From an uncultured Latescibacterota bacterium (GTDB lineage Bacteria > Latescibacterota > UBA2968): a stretch of 64,000 nt of DNA. The translations under genes were made by a program, and so were the position numbers. The notes under the pieces were generated by a model that saw only the letters and a program-made list of their open reading frames with translations, ran no database searches and was not told the origin of the DNA. Below, one piece after another: positions 17,377 to 26,719 of the stretch; the stretch's first letter is position 1; each line of letters opens with the position of its first letter. The stretch covers positions 4,844,522 through 4,908,521 of the forward strand of contig OX638329.1 of NCBI GenBank assembly GCA_951812755.1. The letters run 5' to 3'.

Positions 17377-18096
17377 ATGTCCGAAAAAAAACACATTCTC
17401 ATCACAGGTGGTGCGGGCTTTGTCGCCGGCATGTTGCGCCAGCACTGGGACGCGACCTATCGCCTTCGGCTTGCAGATGTGAACCCGGTTGAAAATCTTG
17501 CCGATCACGAAGAATTTGTCCAGATGGATATTACCAATCTCGACGAATTTCAAGCGGCTTGCCGGGGCATTCATACCGTAATACACCTCGCAGCCGACCG
17601 CAGTCCGCGTGCCGACTTTTACGAAACCCTGCTCGACCTCAACATTATTGGCGCGTACAACGCCTTTCACGCTGCACACCTGTGCGGTTGCAAGCGTATT
17701 GTTTTTGCCAGTTCGGTCAATGCCGTGTTGGGCTACCCGGGCGATTCCTCCATTGAATGGGATGTACCCGTATTTCCCACCAATGTCTATGGTGCCACCA
17801 AATGCTGGGGCGAAGCCCTTGCGCGGGTGTATTCCGAAACCCATGAACTCTCCTGCATCTGTGTGCGCCTGGGTGGCCCGAGATGGAATGCCGATGAAAT
17901 TTACGATCCAGACAAACCCAGCATACTCATCAGCCCGCGGGATACCGCACAACTTTTTCAAAAATGCGTGGAAGCAGATACCGATTTTGCCATTGTACAC
18001 GGCGTATCTGATCACAAAAAATCCTATCTCGGAATTGATGCCACCAGGGAAGTATTGGGCTACACCCCACAAGACGGCACAGCGAAAAGGCGGTAA
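17377..18096 (+). CDS. NAD(P)-dependent epimerase/dehydratase (extended SDR)
   Basis: A 239-residue Rossmann-fold enzyme. The nucleotide-binding loop is GGAGFVAG at residues 9-16 (a TGGAGF-type motif), followed by an Asp-containing strand LRLADVNP and by VIHLAADRS, the typical HLAA motif. The catalytic pair is YGATK near residue 137 with a serine in FASSVNAV near residue 112. It is shorter than most sugar epimerases (about 300 residues), so the substrate-binding lobe is reduced, as in uronate dehydrogenase-like members; that comparison is an inference. AGAAAGG precedes the start. The QueD-like gene begins 15 bases after its stop and may share a message. Confidence 0.87.
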   Translation: MSEKKHILITGGAGFVAGMLRQHWDATYRLRLADVNPVENLADHEEFVQMDITNLDEFQAACRGIHTVIHLAADRSPRADFYETLLDLNIIGAYNAFHAAHLCGCKRIVFASSVNAVLGYPGDSSIEWDVPVFPTNVYGATKCWGEALARVYSETHELSCICVRLGGPRWNADEIYDPDKPSILISPRDTAQLFQKCVEADTDFAIVHGVSDHKKSYLGIDATREVLGYTPQDGTAKRR

Positions 18097-18111
18097 ACAG
18101 AAAGGATACCC

Positions 18112-18564
18112 ATGGGAAAGGGGAAATTCTCATCGACGAAAACATATCACGATCTACCCTGTGCACACCGTCAGGGGTATCACGACGGCCACTGTCGATT
18201 TATTCACGGATACAACCGCGAGATCACATTTTATTTTACCTGCAACGAACTCGACGAAAATCACTTTGTCGTCGATTTTAGCAAGCTCAAGAAACTCAAA
18301 ACATGGTTAGATCACATGTTTGACCACACGATGCTCATCAACGAAAATGATCCCGAACGCGAATTTTTTGAAGAAATGCACCGCCGTGGCCTGATTGATC
18401 TGCGAATTATGCCCAACGCTGGCATGGAAGCATCATCAAAATTTGTCTTTGATTATGCCGATAAACTCGTGCGCGACATGACCCAGAACCGATGCTGGGT
18501 CTATAAAGTTGAAACCCGTGAAAACATGAAAAACTCGGGTATATACGAACTTGTGGATGACTGA
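18112..18564 (+). CDS. 6-carboxytetrahydropterin synthase-like protein (QueD family)
   Basis: A 150-residue T-fold protein of the PTPS/QueD family, which converts dihydroneopterin triphosphate to a pterin in queuosine or biopterin routes. Visible motifs: a zinc-ligand His in LPCAHRQ, then CRFIHGYNREI containing the catalytic Cys and a second zinc His, and DHMFDHTMLI with the catalytic Asp-His. In classical QueD the zinc motif is HGH; here it is HGY. A subfamily with HCRFIHGY is, as far as I recall, widespread in other bacteria, so this is probably a variant and not a broken gene, but its activity is uncertain. No other queuosine gene is in the window. AAAGGA precedes the ATG. Confidence 0.82.
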   Translation: MGKGKFSSTKTYHDLPCAHRQGYHDGHCRFIHGYNREITFYFTCNELDENHFVVDFSKLKKLKTWLDHMFDHTMLINENDPEREFFEEMHRRGLIDLRIMPNAGMEASSKFVFDYADKLVRDMTQNRCWVYKVETRENMKNSGIYELVDD

Positions 18565-18624
18565 AACGCGCACCTGAATGGCGTGTTTTATATTTACTGC
18601 ACAAAATACTGCACATATTTTTTT

Positions 18625-18669
18625 AATAACACAATAAATTGTTTATAAACAATAATTTGTTGTGTTATT
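18625..18669. promoter_or_regulatory. 45-base AT-rich palindrome
   Basis: AATAACACAA at 18625-18634 and TTGTGTTATT at 18660-18669 are perfect inverted arms, and the inner arms (AAATTGTTTA and TAAACAATAATTT) are nearly complementary. A T-run follows, so it could be a weak AT-rich terminator for the QueD-like gene, or an operator since it ends six bases before the -35 box of the sigma factor promoter. Confidence 0.5.
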
Positions 18670-18675
18670 TTTTTC

Positions 18676-18704
18676 TTGACTTATGAACAAATGTTCACTA
18701 TATT
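18676..18704 (+). promoter_or_regulatory. Sigma-70 promoter with LexA-like palindrome in spacer
   Basis: TTGACT (18676-18681) and TATATT (18699-18704) with a 17-base spacer. Between them TGAACAAATGTTCA (18684-18697) is a perfect palindrome of the form GAAC-N4-GTTC, which matches the Gram-positive-type LexA box. A repressor there would block polymerase. The promoter serves the group-2 sigma factor at 18794. Confidence 0.65.
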
Positions 18705-18793
18705 TTTGTTCCGCCATAACTGAGGCCATTTAACAGAATCAGACAGATGTTTCGCACAGAGTATAGGGCCTCAGAACACCACAAGGAGGAAAC

Positions 18794-19801
18794 ATGATTT
18801 CCGAAATGAACCAACGTCACAGCCCCGTCCAGCAGGCCCCTCACAAAGCGCCAGGGCAAGGCGCAGATCGTGTTTGCACCTCACCCCATGCAGGCGATGA
18901 ACCCTCTCTGGCCTATTACTACAAGGAGATCGAGCGACACCCACTGCTCACGCCAGACCAAGAAAAAGCACTGACAGAGCAAATTGCCCTGGGCGACCTG
19001 CCAGATGCGAGTGCTCGTGCTCGGCGGGCAGGAGAGCATGCCCGCGAAAAGCTCATCACCAGCAACCTGCGCTTTGTCATTCACGTTGCCAAAAATTTTA
19101 AGAATCAAGGACTGCCCCTGGCCGATCTCATCAATGAAGGCAATATGGGGCTGATGACTGCCGCTCGCAAATTCAAACCCGAAAAAGGTTACAAGTTCAT
19201 CACCTACGCAGTCTGGTGGATCAGACAGAACATCCTCAAAGCCCTCGAAGTTCAAACCCGATCCATCCGGATTCCCGGCAATGTTATCAATGACCTCAAC
19301 AAACTGCGAAAAGTCGAAGCTGATATGACTCAGCACCTCGACCGACATCCCGATGCCGATGAACTCGCCCAGGAAACCGATCTACCCCTGAAAAAAGTCA
19401 CACACACCCTCGAATCGGCCTACAACACCGTGTCGCTGGATACCCCAATGTACGATGAAGTCACAAGCTCATCGCCTCGCGCTGTCACCCTTCAAGAAAC
19501 CCTGCCAGATCCCCAAAAATTATCTCCGGAAGACGCCTATATTCAAAATACCATGCACAATGATATACACAACGCGCTCAGTGCCTTGCCCGATCGCGAC
19601 CGACAAATTTTGCATCTCTATTACGGTTTCGACGACCCAAAGGAACGCGCCGAAATCAGCAGATCAAAACCCGTAACCTATCAACAAATAGGCAACAAAC
19701 TGGGAGTAAGCCGAGAACGGGTGCGCCAACTCAAAGAAGAAGCACTCAATCGGCTGCGGCATCCCACCCACAGTAAGCGACTTGCTACCTATTGCAGTTA
19801 A
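18794..19801 (+). CDS. Sigma-70 family RNA polymerase sigma factor (RpoD/RpoS-like, group 2)
   Basis: A 335-residue primary-like sigma factor. Region 1.2 is SLAYYYKEIERHPLLTPDQE; region 2 includes LRFVIHVAKNFKNQGLPLAD and the -10 recognition helix YKFITYAVWWIRQNILKAL; region 3 begins with TRSIRIPGNVINDLNKL; region 4 carries VTYQQIGNKLGVSRERVRQL, the -35 binding helix-turn-helix. It lacks the long acidic region 1.1 of the housekeeping factor, so it is probably an alternative, stress-type factor. CAAGGAGG sits seven bases before the ATG. Transcription from a promoter with a LexA-like palindrome suggests damage or stress control (inference). A strong terminator follows at 19851. Confidence 0.92.
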   Translation: MISEMNQRHSPVQQAPHKAPGQGADRVCTSPHAGDEPSLAYYYKEIERHPLLTPDQEKALTEQIALGDLPDASARARRAGEHAREKLITSNLRFVIHVAKNFKNQGLPLADLINEGNMGLMTAARKFKPEKGYKFITYAVWWIRQNILKALEVQTRSIRIPGNVINDLNKLRKVEADMTQHLDRHPDADELAQETDLPLKKVTHTLESAYNTVSLDTPMYDEVTSSSPRAVTLQETLPDPQKLSPEDAYIQNTMHNDIHNALSALPDRDRQILHLYYGFDDPKERAEISRSKPVTYQQIGNKLGVSRERVRQLKEEALNRLRHPTHSKRLATYCS

Positions 19802-19850
19802 AGTGAGAAATTATACACCTCTTGTCTTATTAAAACACAGCCCAAAAATC

Positions 19851-19882
19851 AGAGCGTCGGCAAATCGCGCCGACGCTCTTTT
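19851..19882 (+). terminator. Rho-independent terminator
   Basis: An 11-base perfect stem, AGAGCGTCGGC with GCCGACGCTCT, a seven-base loop and a T-rich tail (TTTTGTATTT). It ends the sigma factor transcript. Confidence 0.9.
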
Positions 19883-19985
19883 GTATTTCTACTTGCGTCT
19901 AAAGCCAAAACCTTGCTATTTACAATATTCAAATGAACTTCTTGGCAAGTTGCACGCCGCTTATTAGCTCACAGGTAAATCATCT

Positions 19986-20798
19986 ATGAAAATCATCATC
20001 CTCTCTGCACTCGGCGCACTCATTCTGCTCGGCGTGGGTGTGTACATTGTTTTTTATATTTCAGAGCGCGACAAAATTGAAGGAAAATCCTTCTTCCGTC
20101 TTGAAAATCGCTGGCTCTACGGATTTTTGGGCTACGCATCTGTCATTGTCATCACTTTTTTGGTCCTGATTTTGCAAACCTCGCTCACGCGCCAGGAGAA
20201 AACCCTTGAAAATACGCAAGCGCGGTTCCAGCAAGAACTCACAGCTTTTCGCGAGCGACTCGGCGAACAAACCGACCGTCTCATGTCCCAAATCAATGAA
20301 AAAGCGGAACTCACTGGCTCTGAAGTCGAGGTGCGTGGCAAGCTATCCAATGAAATCGCACATCACCAACGCACCCGCAAAGAACTTGCCTCTGCACGCG
20401 AACAATTGCGCCTCACACAAAGCGACTTAGATCGGGAAACCCGCGCACACCGCGCCTATCGGGACAGCCTCAACACCGAAAGATCGCTTCACGCATCAAC
20501 CCAAAATCGACTCAAGCGCGAGGAAGCGCAACACACCAAAAACCGCGAGACATTGCGAAACACCCAACAAAAACTCGACCGCGCCAACGAGCAACTAAAC
20601 GTACAAAATCGCCAGATTAAAGCGCTGAGAAGCGATCTCAAACGCGCACAGGACAACGCCGACAACGCACGCCAGATAGCCAGCCGCCTCTTACAGCAAT
20701 CCGGTGACCATCAGCGGGCACTCCTGATCCTTCAAGCCACCGTCGATTCTCTCTTTCTAAAAGAATTTAAACGCCCCCGAGTTCCCTCAGACAAATAG
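19986..20798 (+). CDS. Membrane protein with long periplasmic or cytoplasmic coiled coil
   Basis: A 270-residue protein of unknown function. It has two hydrophobic helices, at about residues 3-25 (IIILSALGALILLGVGVYIV) and 45-65 (GFLGYASVIVITFLVLILQ), then about 190 residues rich in Glu, Arg, Gln and Leu in heptad-like order, predicted to be a long coiled coil, and a short tail. The architecture is like scaffold or tether proteins. It lies 19 bases upstream of the RND membrane-fusion gene on the same strand, so it may belong to the efflux operon; no homologue with known role is recognised. The ribosome-binding site is weak (CAGGTAA). Confidence 0.75.
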   Translation: MKIIILSALGALILLGVGVYIVFYISERDKIEGKSFFRLENRWLYGFLGYASVIVITFLVLILQTSLTRQEKTLENTQARFQQELTAFRERLGEQTDRLMSQINEKAELTGSEVEVRGKLSNEIAHHQRTRKELASAREQLRLTQSDLDRETRAHRAYRDSLNTERSLHASTQNRLKREEAQHTKNRETLRNTQQKLDRANEQLNVQNRQIKALRSDLKRAQDNADNARQIASRLLQQSGDHQRALLILQATVDSLFLKEFKRPRVPSDK

Positions 20799-20817
20799 AC
20801 GAGGAGAAAAATACATC

Positions 20818-21981
20818 GTGAAACTCAAAATCCTCCTTCCCATCATTGTCCTGATCATCGGTGTTCTGGGTGCTTATGCTCTTGTCAAAAGCCGGGAAGT
20901 CGTCCAGCCCAAACCAACGGAAGTGCCCCCACCGCTCGTACGCGTTCAATCCGTTTACCCCACAGACTTTCAGCTCATTATTCCAGCGCAAGGCACAGTT
21001 GCCCCGCGCACGCAAACCACGCTCGTTTCACAAGTGGCAGGCCAGATCATTGATGTATCGCCCGCATTTGCCAATGGTGGCTTTTTTGAAAAAAGCGATG
21101 TTCTGCTCACCATAGACCCGCGCGATTACGAAGTCGCTGTTGCACAAGCACAGGTTCAGGTCGCACAGGCCAAATTGCGATTGGCACGCGAAGAAGAAGA
21201 AGCCGCAATTGCCCGCGACGAATGGAAACGCTTAGGCAATGGAGAGCCAACAGATCTGGTTCTGCGCAAGCCACAAATTGACGAAGCCCGTGCGACCATT
21301 GCCGCTGCCGAAGGCGCATTGATGCGCGCCAACCTCAACCTCGAACGCACGCAAATCAGAGCGCCATATCCCGGACGCGTTCGCACCAAAAATGCCGATG
21401 TCGGGCAATACGTCAACCCCGGTTCGCCGCTCGGTCAAATTTACGCCATTGACTATGCCGAAGTGCGACTGCCCGTGCCCGATGCCCAGCTCGCTTACCT
21501 GGACCTGCCGTTCTCCTTCCGCAATAACCCCCACGATAATTCAGGCCCAGATGTGCGCTTCCACGCCACATTTGCCGGGCGCGAACACACTTATATGGGA
21601 CGCATTGTGCGCGTTGAAGGCGAAATTGACACGCGCTCTGGCATGATCGCACTCGTCGGGCGCGTAGATAATCCATACCATCAGCGCGCTAATAACACAC
21701 CGCCATTAGCTGTGGGTATGTTTGTCACCGCAGAAATTCTGGGCCACCGCGCGGAAAATGTCGCGGTCATCCCGCGCACTGCACTGCGCGGAAAAAATCG
21801 CGTCCTCGTGGTCACGGGCAATCGCCTCTATTATCGAACCATCGACATCTTGCGCGCCGACGCAGAAAAAGTCGTTGTTAGAAGCGGTTTAAAATCGGGC
21901 GAGCAACTCTGCATATCGCCAATCGATACCGTCGTCGATGGCATGCGCGTGCGCACTGTGCGCACTGGAGGTACGCAATGA
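20818..21981 (+). CDS. RND efflux system membrane-fusion (periplasmic adaptor) protein
   Basis: A 387-residue adaptor of the AcrA/MexA family that links the inner-membrane pump to an outer-membrane channel. It starts with GTG and AGGAG ten bases upstream, and has an N-terminal hydrophobic anchor (residues 4-22). The lipoyl half-motif is QGTVAPRTQTTLVSQVAGQI followed by an alpha-helical hairpin (VAQAQVQVAQAKLRLAREEEE) and the second half ERTQIRAPYPGRVRTKNADV. The beta-barrel and membrane-proximal domains follow. The pump gene overlaps its stop by four bases. No outer-membrane factor gene of the TolC type is adjacent. Substrate cannot be inferred. Confidence 0.92.
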   Translation: MKLKILLPIIVLIIGVLGAYALVKSREVVQPKPTEVPPPLVRVQSVYPTDFQLIIPAQGTVAPRTQTTLVSQVAGQIIDVSPAFANGGFFEKSDVLLTIDPRDYEVAVAQAQVQVAQAKLRLAREEEEAAIARDEWKRLGNGEPTDLVLRKPQIDEARATIAAAEGALMRANLNLERTQIRAPYPGRVRTKNADVGQYVNPGSPLGQIYAIDYAEVRLPVPDAQLAYLDLPFSFRNNPHDNSGPDVRFHATFAGREHTYMGRIVRVEGEIDTRSGMIALVGRVDNPYHQRANNTPPLAVGMFVTAEILGHRAENVAVIPRTALRGKNRVLVVTGNRLYYRTIDILRADAEKVVVRSGLKSGEQLCISPIDTVVDGMRVRTVRTGGTQ

Positions 21982-24900
21982 AAAATGCCATTGAATGGTT
22001 TGCCCGAAATAGCGTGGCGGCCAATCTGCTGATGGTATTGATCATGGGAGGCGGCATTTTTCTCGCATCCAGTATCCGCATGGAAGTCTTCCCAGAGTTT
22101 TCGAGTGACATGATCAATGTCTCAATGATCTATCTGGGTGCTGCCCCTGAAGAAGTCGAAGAAGCCGTCTGCATACGCATCGAAGAAGCCGTAGTAGGTC
22201 TCGACGGCATTGAGCGCATCACCTCCACGGCATCGGAGAACAGCGGTGTTGTCAACATCGAAATCGCGCCCGGTGCTGATACGCGCAAATTGCTCGACGA
22301 TGTCAAAGCCCGCGTAGATGCCATCACCACTTTTCCGGTGGAAACGGAAAAACCCGTCATTCGAGAAATCACCAACCGCCGTCAGGTCATCAACGTTGCC
22401 ATCTCGGGACCGACAGATGAAAAAACCCTCAAAACAATTGGCGAGCAAGTCAGAGACGACATTGCAACCATTCCCGGCATCACACAAGTAGATCTCGTAA
22501 GCACACGTCCTTATGAAATCGCTATCGAAGTCTCGGAAAATGACCTGAGGCGTTATAACCTCACCTTTGGCGAAATTGCCATGGCCGTGAGGCGTTTCTC
22601 GCTCGATCTGCCCGGCGGTGCCATTCGAACACAGGGTGGAGAAATCTTGTTGCGCACCAAAGGACAGGCATATCGCGGTAAAGAATTTGAATCGCTCGTC
22701 TTGCGCTCCCGCCCCGATGGCACGCATCTTCGTCTGGGCGATGTCGCCACAGTCATCGACGGGTTTGCAGAAACAGATCAATCTGCCCAATTTGATGCAG
22801 AACCCACCGTGATTGTCCAGGTTTACCGCGTGGGCGATCAAAATGCTCTGGACATCACCCAAAAAGTCAAAGCCTATATCAATGAAGCACAACAACGCCT
22901 GCCCGATGGCATCAAACTCACCGTATGGGCAGATTATTCTCGCATCTTAAACGACCGCCTGGAACTTATGCTCTACAATGGTCGGATGGGCTTTATCCTC
23001 GTCTTCATCGCACTGACGATGTTTTTGCGTTTGCGACTCGCCTTCTGGGTCGCTCTGGGCATTCCCATATCATTTCTCGGTGCAATCGGCCTGATGCCCT
23101 TCTTCGACGCCTCCATCAACATGATCTCCCTCTTTGCATTTATTGTGGTGCTCGGCATTGTCGTAGATGACGCGGTCATCGTAGGGGAAAACATCTATCG
23201 CCATTACCAAATGGGCAAACGCGGCTTGCGCGCAGCAATCGATGGCGCACAAGAAGTATATGTTCCCGTCATTTTTGCTATCCTCACATCTATTGCCGCC
23301 TTCTCCCCCCTGCTCACCGTTGAGGGCAACATGGGGAAAATCATGAAACTCATTCCCCAGATTGTCATTCTCACCCTCATCTTTTCACTCATCGAATCGC
23401 TCTTTATTTTGCCAGCGCACCTCGCGCATGCCAAAATAGATCCAAAAAAAGACGGAGATCCCCCGCGCAAACGCGCCATTGTCACCCTGTGGCAACGCGT
23501 TCAAAATAGCGTGGCCGATGGCTTGCTCACCGCTGTTGACCGCTATTATCGCCCCTTTCTCGAATGGGCGCTTCAGTGGCGGTATTTGACAATCGCGGCG
23601 AGTGTTGCCACGCTCTTTCTCACCGTGGGTCTCGTTGGCGGCGGGTGGATCAAATTCGTCTTTTTTCCTCCAGTTGAGGCCGACAGGGTCGCAGCCATGC
23701 TCACTATGCCCCAGGGCACACCTGCCGAGGTGACAGAAACCGCAGTGCGCCACCTGGAGGCGTCAGCGCGCCAACTCCAACGCGAAATAGAAGGTGAGAA
23801 TTCGGGTTCGGTATTTCGCCATGTTCTCGCAACCGTAGGTGAACAGCCCTATCGCGCAGCACAAGGTCCACCCACCGGGAATGCCGCCTCATTTTCATCA
23901 GCACATCTGGGCGAAGTCAATATTGAACTCGTGCCTTCAGAAAATCGCAATATCGGAAGTGAAGAAATTGCCAGGCGTTGGCGCGAACTCACCGGCACTA
24001 TTCCCGACGCGGTCGAACTGACCTACTCATCCTCGCTATTTTCATCCGGAGAAGCCATCAATATCCAGTTCTCAGGTCCCGACTATGGCGAATTGCGCAA
24101 AGTCGCCGAAAAATTCAAAAGCGCGTTGGATGACTATCCCGGTGTCTTTGACATCGCCGATTCGTTTCGCCCGGGGAAAGAGGAAGTGAAACTCTCCCTC
24201 ACTCGACAGGCCGAAACCCTCGGCATCACATTGGCCGACCTCGCGCGCCAGGTCAGACAGGCATTTTACGGCGAAGAAGCGCAACGCATTCAGCGCGGTC
24301 GCGACGACATTCGCGTGATGGTGCGCTATCCCGAATCAGAACGACGATCCCTGGGTAATCTCGAAGACATGCGCATTCGCACGCCCAGCGGTGGCGAAGT
24401 GCCCTTCTCAATTGCCGCCAGAGCCGAACTCGGCCGGGGCTATGCATCCATCCGCCGCGCCGACCGCCAGAGAGTTATCAATGTCACCGCCGACGTCGAT
24501 ATCAGCATCGCCAATGCAAACGAGATCATCGCCGATTGCACTCGCACTGTCTTGCCCCAAATATTGGCAGAACATCCCCGCGTGCGCTACGATTTTGAAG
24601 GCCAGCAAAGAGAACAGACCGAAATGCTACAGGGATTGGCCAACAGCTTTGTCATCGCCTTGCTCATCATTTATATTTTGCTCGCCATTCCCTTCAAATC
24701 CTATGCCCAACCCCTCATTGTGATGGGAGCCATCCCATTTGGGATCGTCGGCGCAGTCTGGGGGCATGTCGCTCTCGGGTTTGATCTCTCGCTACTCTCT
24801 GCATTTGGCATTGTCGCCCTCACAGGTGTCGTAGTCAATGATAGTCTGGTCATGGTCGATTTTATCAACAAACAACGCGAAAAAGGCCACGCACTTTCCG

Positions 24901-25187
24901 ACGCCCTCCGCGAAGCCGGAGCTGTGCGTTTCCGCCCCATTCTCTTGACCTCAGTCACAACATTTCTCGGCCTCACGCCCCTGCTATTAGAAAAAAGCCT
25001 TCAGGCGCAATTCCTGGTTCCCATGGCCATATCCCTCGGTTTTGGTGTAATCTTTGCAACTGTCATCACCCTCTTGCTCGTTCCCATTACCTACTATATT
25101 CTCGAAGACATCATCAACGCCTTTTATCGACTCATCGGGCGCGAACGCAGCGCATTCCGCGCAGAACTGAATCGCGCAGCAGATTAA
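21978..25187 (+). CDS. RND multidrug efflux permease (AcrB family)
   Basis: A 1069-residue proton-driven inner-membrane pump. The first helix NSVAANLLMVLIMGGGIF is followed by a periplasmic loop beginning MEVFPEFSSDMINVSMIYLG; helix 4 carries the acidic pair in GIVVDDAVIVGENIYRHY, required for proton relay; the second periplasmic loop and helices 7-12 (for example GVVVNDSLVMVDFINKQR) complete the repeat. It lies in one operon with the adaptor at 20818, with ATGA overlap. Sequence style (VFPEFSSDMI, EEVEEAVCIRIEEAV) places it among the AcrB/CzcA-like HAE1-type pumps common in FCB and marine bacteria, closer to lipid or drug exporters than to metal pumps. A terminator follows at 25216. Confidence 0.95.
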   Translation: MKNAIEWFARNSVAANLLMVLIMGGGIFLASSIRMEVFPEFSSDMINVSMIYLGAAPEEVEEAVCIRIEEAVVGLDGIERITSTASENSGVVNIEIAPGADTRKLLDDVKARVDAITTFPVETEKPVIREITNRRQVINVAISGPTDEKTLKTIGEQVRDDIATIPGITQVDLVSTRPYEIAIEVSENDLRRYNLTFGEIAMAVRRFSLDLPGGAIRTQGGEILLRTKGQAYRGKEFESLVLRSRPDGTHLRLGDVATVIDGFAETDQSAQFDAEPTVIVQVYRVGDQNALDITQKVKAYINEAQQRLPDGIKLTVWADYSRILNDRLELMLYNGRMGFILVFIALTMFLRLRLAFWVALGIPISFLGAIGLMPFFDASINMISLFAFIVVLGIVVDDAVIVGENIYRHYQMGKRGLRAAIDGAQEVYVPVIFAILTSIAAFSPLLTVEGNMGKIMKLIPQIVILTLIFSLIESLFILPAHLAHAKIDPKKDGDPPRKRAIVTLWQRVQNSVADGLLTAVDRYYRPFLEWALQWRYLTIAASVATLFLTVGLVGGGWIKFVFFPPVEADRVAAMLTMPQGTPAEVTETAVRHLEASARQLQREIEGENSGSVFRHVLATVGEQPYRAAQGPPTGNAASFSSAHLGEVNIELVPSENRNIGSEEIARRWRELTGTIPDAVELTYSSSLFSSGEAINIQFSGPDYGELRKVAEKFKSALDDYPGVFDIADSFRPGKEEVKLSLTRQAETLGITLADLARQVRQAFYGEEAQRIQRGRDDIRVMVRYPESERRSLGNLEDMRIRTPSGGEVPFSIAARAELGRGYASIRRADRQRVINVTADVDISIANANEIIADCTRTVLPQILAEHPRVRYDFEGQQREQTEMLQGLANSFVIALLIIYILLAIPFKSYAQPLIVMGAIPFGIVGAVWGHVALGFDLSLLSAFGIVALTGVVVNDSLVMVDFINKQREKGHALSDALREAGAVRFRPILLTSVTTFLGLTPLLLEKSLQAQFLVPMAISLGFGVIFATVITLLLVPITYYILEDIINAFYRLIGRERSAFRAELNRAAD

Positions 25188-25215
25188 TCGCGCGTGGTTT
25201 TCGCGCAATTACAAG

Positions 25216-25245
25216 GGCCGATTGCTTTTGCAACCGGCCTTTTTT
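25216..25245 (+). terminator. Rho-independent terminator
   Basis: GGCCG with CGGCC, then TTGC with GCAA around a TTTT loop, one A-C mismatch, and a run of six T residues. It ends the RND operon. Confidence 0.82.
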
Positions 25246-25253
25246 GCTCGCTA

Positions 25254-25282
25254 TTGACAAGCTTTGTCGATGCGTGTACATT
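25254..25282 (+). promoter_or_regulatory. Sigma-70 promoter for sulfatase 1
   Basis: TTGACA (25254-25259) and TACATT (25277-25282) with a 17-base spacer, between the RND terminator and the sulfatase start at 25336. Confidence 0.7.
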
Positions 25283-25335
25283 GCCCTCACGGTATATAAA
25301 GCTCCTGTATAGCTCAAATTTGAAAGGAATAATCA

Positions 25336-26709
25336 ATGGCCCCCAACATCATCTTTATCCTCACCGATGACCAAGGACCCTGGGCTGCCGGATGTTATGG
25401 CAATCCAGAAATTCGCACCCCCAATCTCGACCGCATTGCCGCCACGGGTATTCGCTTTGACAATTTCTTTGTCACCATCCCCGTGTGCTCGCCCAGTCGC
25501 GCCTCTTTTCTCACCGGTCGCATACCCTCACAACACGGCGTACACGACTGGATCCGCGAAGGCAACACGGGTCCCGATGCTGCTTCTTATCTCCAGGACG
25601 AAATCTGCTACACCGACATCCTATCCGAACACGGCTGGACATGTGGACTATCGGGCAAATGGCACCTGGGCAATAGCACCTTGCCGCAGCACGGCTTCTC
25701 GCACTGGTTTGCCCACGAAAAAGGCGGTGGTCCCTACAACGACGCCACACTGGTACGCAATGGCGAACTCGTCACCGTACCGGGTTATGTGACCACCGCC
25801 ATCACAGACGACGCCCTCGCATTCATCGACAATCACGCCAATGACGACAAGCCCTTTTACCTCAGCGTTCACTACACCGCGCCCCACAGCCCCTGGACTG
25901 GACATCCCCAGGATATTGTCGATTCCTACGACGATTGCCCTTTCGAATCTTGTCCACAAGAAGATCCGCACCCCTGGGCGGGAGGCTTGAGCAATAATTT
26001 GGGCAAACGCGAAAGTCTCAAAGGTTATTTTGCCGCTGTCACCGCAATGGATTATGACGTAGGACGCATCCTCGATAAAATTGAGAACAAAGGAATTCGC
26101 GATAACACCCTCGTTGTCTTCACCTCCGACAATGGTTTTTCCTGTGGTCATCACGGCTTTTGGGGCAAGGGCAATGGTACGCGCCCCTTAAATATGTATG
26201 AAAACTCCATCAAAGTACCCTTCCTATCCAGCCATCCCGGCGTCATCCCCGAAGGCAGCGTGCAGCCCGCAATGGCTTCGGGATACGATTTTATGCCTAC
26301 TCTCCTCGACTATCTCAACCTCCCGTTACCCGAAGACCGCAACTACCCTGGCCGGTCCTTTCTCGCCGCTCTCAAAGGCGAAGAAGACCCCGGGCACGAC
26401 AATGTCGTTATCTACGATGAATACGGCACGACGCGCATGATCCGCACGGCAGAATGGAAGTACGTACACCGCTATCCCGATGGCCCCAACGAACTCTACA
26501 ACCTGCAAAACGATCCCGACGAGCGCGACAACCTCGTTGACGACACCGCACAGACCAACCGCATCAAAACGATGAAAACGCAGATGGAAACGTGGTTTAC
26601 AACCTATACCGTCCCCGACAAAGACGGGCGCGATTACACCGTCAGCGGCGCAGGACAACTTCGCCCCGTTGGCCGAAACTGGGAAGACGACCGCAAACCC
26701 TTTGCATAA
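25336..26709 (+). CDS. Sulfatase (Cys-type, formylglycine dependent)
   Basis: A 457-residue sulfatase of the alkaline phosphatase superfamily, hydrolysing sulfate esters. The maturation motif CxPxR is CSPSR with Cys51, to be converted to formylglycine; metal-binding Asp residues are in ILTDDQG (residues 8-14) and TSDNGF, and the catalytic Lys-His pair is in SGKWHLG. No signal peptide is visible, so it may be cytoplasmic unless export is by another route. A second sulfatase at 35864 is similar across its length, pointing to paralogues. AAAGGAA precedes the ATG and its own promoter lies upstream. The maturing enzyme (FGE or anaerobic SME) is not evident in the window; the SUMF1-like proteins at 54.6-57.8 kb lack the active cysteines. 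Confidence 0.93.
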   Translation: MAPNIIFILTDDQGPWAAGCYGNPEIRTPNLDRIAATGIRFDNFFVTIPVCSPSRASFLTGRIPSQHGVHDWIREGNTGPDAASYLQDEICYTDILSEHGWTCGLSGKWHLGNSTLPQHGFSHWFAHEKGGGPYNDATLVRNGELVTVPGYVTTAITDDALAFIDNHANDDKPFYLSVHYTAPHSPWTGHPQDIVDSYDDCPFESCPQEDPHPWAGGLSNNLGKRESLKGYFAAVTAMDYDVGRILDKIENKGIRDNTLVVFTSDNGFSCGHHGFWGKGNGTRPLNMYENSIKVPFLSSHPGVIPEGSVQPAMASGYDFMPTLLDYLNLPLPEDRNYPGRSFLAALKGEEDPGHDNVVIYDEYGTTRMIRTAEWKYVHRYPDGPNELYNLQNDPDERDNLVDDTAQTNRIKTMKTQMETWFTTYTVPDKDGRDYTVSGAGQLRPVGRNWEDDRKPFA

Positions 26710-26719
26710 GGAGGTACCG

